This document shows positions 5,242 through 6,101 of a DNA stretch of 6,101 nucleotides, one piece after another (position 1 is the stretch's first letter; every line of letters starts with the position of its first letter). This stretch comes from Acidobacteriota bacterium (GTDB lineage Bacteria; Acidobacteriota; Vicinamibacteria; Vicinamibacterales; 2-12-FULL-66-21). The stretch lies in contig JACCXG010000543.1 of the NCBI GenBank assembly GCA_013697225.1, positions 1-6,101 of the forward strand. Reading direction: 5' to 3'. The notes under the pieces are model-generated. The model did no database searches and was not told the DNA's origin. It saw nothing but the letters and a program-made list of their open reading frames with translations. A program made the translations under genes and the position numbers.

Positions 5242-6101
5242 GGCGTTCTCCCGGGCCTCAGCTTGATGAGCGCATGCACGCCGATGCCGGCAAGCGCAAT
5301 GACGGTAATCTCGCCAAGCGTGTCGATGGCGCGGAAATCGACAAGAATCACATTCACCACGTTGTGCCCGTGCGCGGCGGGCACGCTCTGCTCCACGAAA
5401 TATCCGGAGACCGGCGGCTCGAGCTGCACGGTCGTGGCCACGAGCACGAGAACCGCCATGAGCGTCCCGGCCGAGATGGCGATCGCCGCGTCGCGTACCC
5501 GCACCGATCGGGTGGAGCGGCTGGCGGATTGCGGCACATCGTAGAGCACCAGGACGAAGAGGATGACGAGCAGGGCTTCCACGACGAGCTGCGTCATCGC
5601 GAGATCGGGAGCGCCGAAGGTCGCGAAGATCAACGCCATCCCGAACCCGACCGCGCCGAGCGCCGCCACCGCGCCGAGGGTGGACTTCGCGACAATGGCG
5701 CCGCCTGCAGCCAGGAGCACGGCCGCGGCGATGCCGATCTCGTGCAGCCGCACGTCAGTCGTGCTCTCCGCAATCGGCACGTCCCTCACGATCATCGAAG
5801 CCCCGACGAGACCGATCGTGACGACGACCGTCAGCAGGATGTACCGACGCAGGTATCCGCTCTGGATACCTCTGGTCTGCAAGGCGGCCAGCCGGAACAG
5901 ACCGTCCATGGCAACCCGGTACAGTTCCGCGGGGCCGGCCCGAAACGGTGTCCAGCGGGCGAAGGGTGCACGCAAAGCAGCCATCCGCGTGAAGAGCAGG
6001 AGCCCGATCACCAGCGACAGCGTGCCCATGAGGAGCGCCACGTTCCAGCCGTGCCACAAGGTGAGCTTCACGGCCACCGGGCTCCCCACCACCGCGTTCA
6101 C
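5238..6101 (-). CDS. mrpA: Na+/H+ antiporter subunit MrpA (MnhA/PhaA), C-terminal part only
   Basis: C-terminal 287 residues of the largest Mrp subunit, normally about 750-800 residues; the NuoL-like N-terminal domain lies outside the window. A GTG codon at 6101-6099 opens the visible frame but is an internal Val, not a start. Hydrophobic segments lie at about 20-38, 87-106, 122-137, 143-162, 171-187, 205-225 and 262-280 of the visible part. The MbhD-type domain is recognised by FATFGAPDLAMTQLVVEALL at 159-178 (note Asp166 and Glu175), and the MbhE-type end by NVVNVILVDFRAIDTLGE at 247-264. In known Mrp structures these regions resemble NuoJ and help form the Na+ and proton routes. The stop overlaps the mrpB GTG by 4 nt. 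Confidence 0.96.
   Translation of the reverse strand: MNAVVGSPVAVKLTLWHGWNVALLMGTLSLVIGLLLFTRMAALRAPFARWTPFRAGPAELYRVAMDGLFRLAALQTRGIQSGYLRRYILLTVVVTIGLVGASMIVRDVPIAESTTDVRLHEIGIAAAVLLAAGGAIVAKSTLGAVAALGAVGFGMALIFATFGAPDLAMTQLVVEALLVILFVLVLYDVPQSASRSTRSVRVRDAAIAISAGTLMAVLVLVATTVQLEPPVSGYFVEQSVPAAHGHNVVNVILVDFRAIDTLGEITVIALAGIGVHALIKLRPGRTP

Noticed and set aside
6099..6101. GTG codon at the window edge as the start of a short mrpA-like protein
   Set aside because: The visible sequence begins within the middle of MrpA by homology, so the codon is an internal valine and the gene continues beyond the window.

Overview
The window is a GC-rich, almost fully coding piece of a bacterial chromosome with every supported gene on the minus strand, so transcription runs from position 6101 toward position 1. 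It carries most of an Mrp-type (Mnh/Sha) multi-subunit cation/proton antiporter operon, followed by an AI-2E (UPF0118) family membrane protein and then the front two thirds or so of a sodium/phosphate symporter of the NptA/SLC34 kind. Strong G/C preference at third codon positions and purine-rich ribosome binding sites about 5-7 nt before several starts fit a high-GC bacterium. The taxon cannot be fixed from this sequence, and there is no rRNA, tRNA or other phylogenetic marker.

Layout, in transcription order: mrpA (C-terminal 287 residues only, 6101-5238), mrpB (5241-4828), mrpC (4826-4479), mrpD (4482-2989), mrpE (2992-2519), mrpF (2522-2229), mrpG (2232-1801), AI-2E family transporter (1804-815), a 53-bp gap (814-762) with a TATACT element, and the Na/Pi symporter gene (761 to the window edge, 3' end missing). 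A separate mrpB and the A-B-C-D-E-F-G order mark this as a seven-gene, group 1 type mrp operon. The NuoL-like N-terminal two thirds of MrpA and the operon promoter lie beyond position 6101.

The genes are packed with almost no spacing. Six of the seven junctions from mrpA through the AI-2E gene are 4-nt stop/start overlaps (one GTGA, five ATGA), and the remaining one (mrpB/mrpC) has a 1-nt gap. The AI-2E gene is joined to mrpG in the same way as the Mrp subunits are joined to each other, so it should be co-translated with the antiporter.

Working together, Mrp would use the proton motive force to expel Na+ (or K+/Li+). The AI-2E protein belongs to a family in which Na+(Li+)/H+ antiport has been reported. 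The downstream symporter would spend the resulting inward Na+ gradient on phosphate uptake. This looks like a sodium-cycle locus. The protein families are well known; the tight coupling of AI-2E to Mrp and the adjoining SLC34-like phosphate symporter are the points most worth following up. I saw no mobile element, CRISPR array, RNA gene or convincing terminator.
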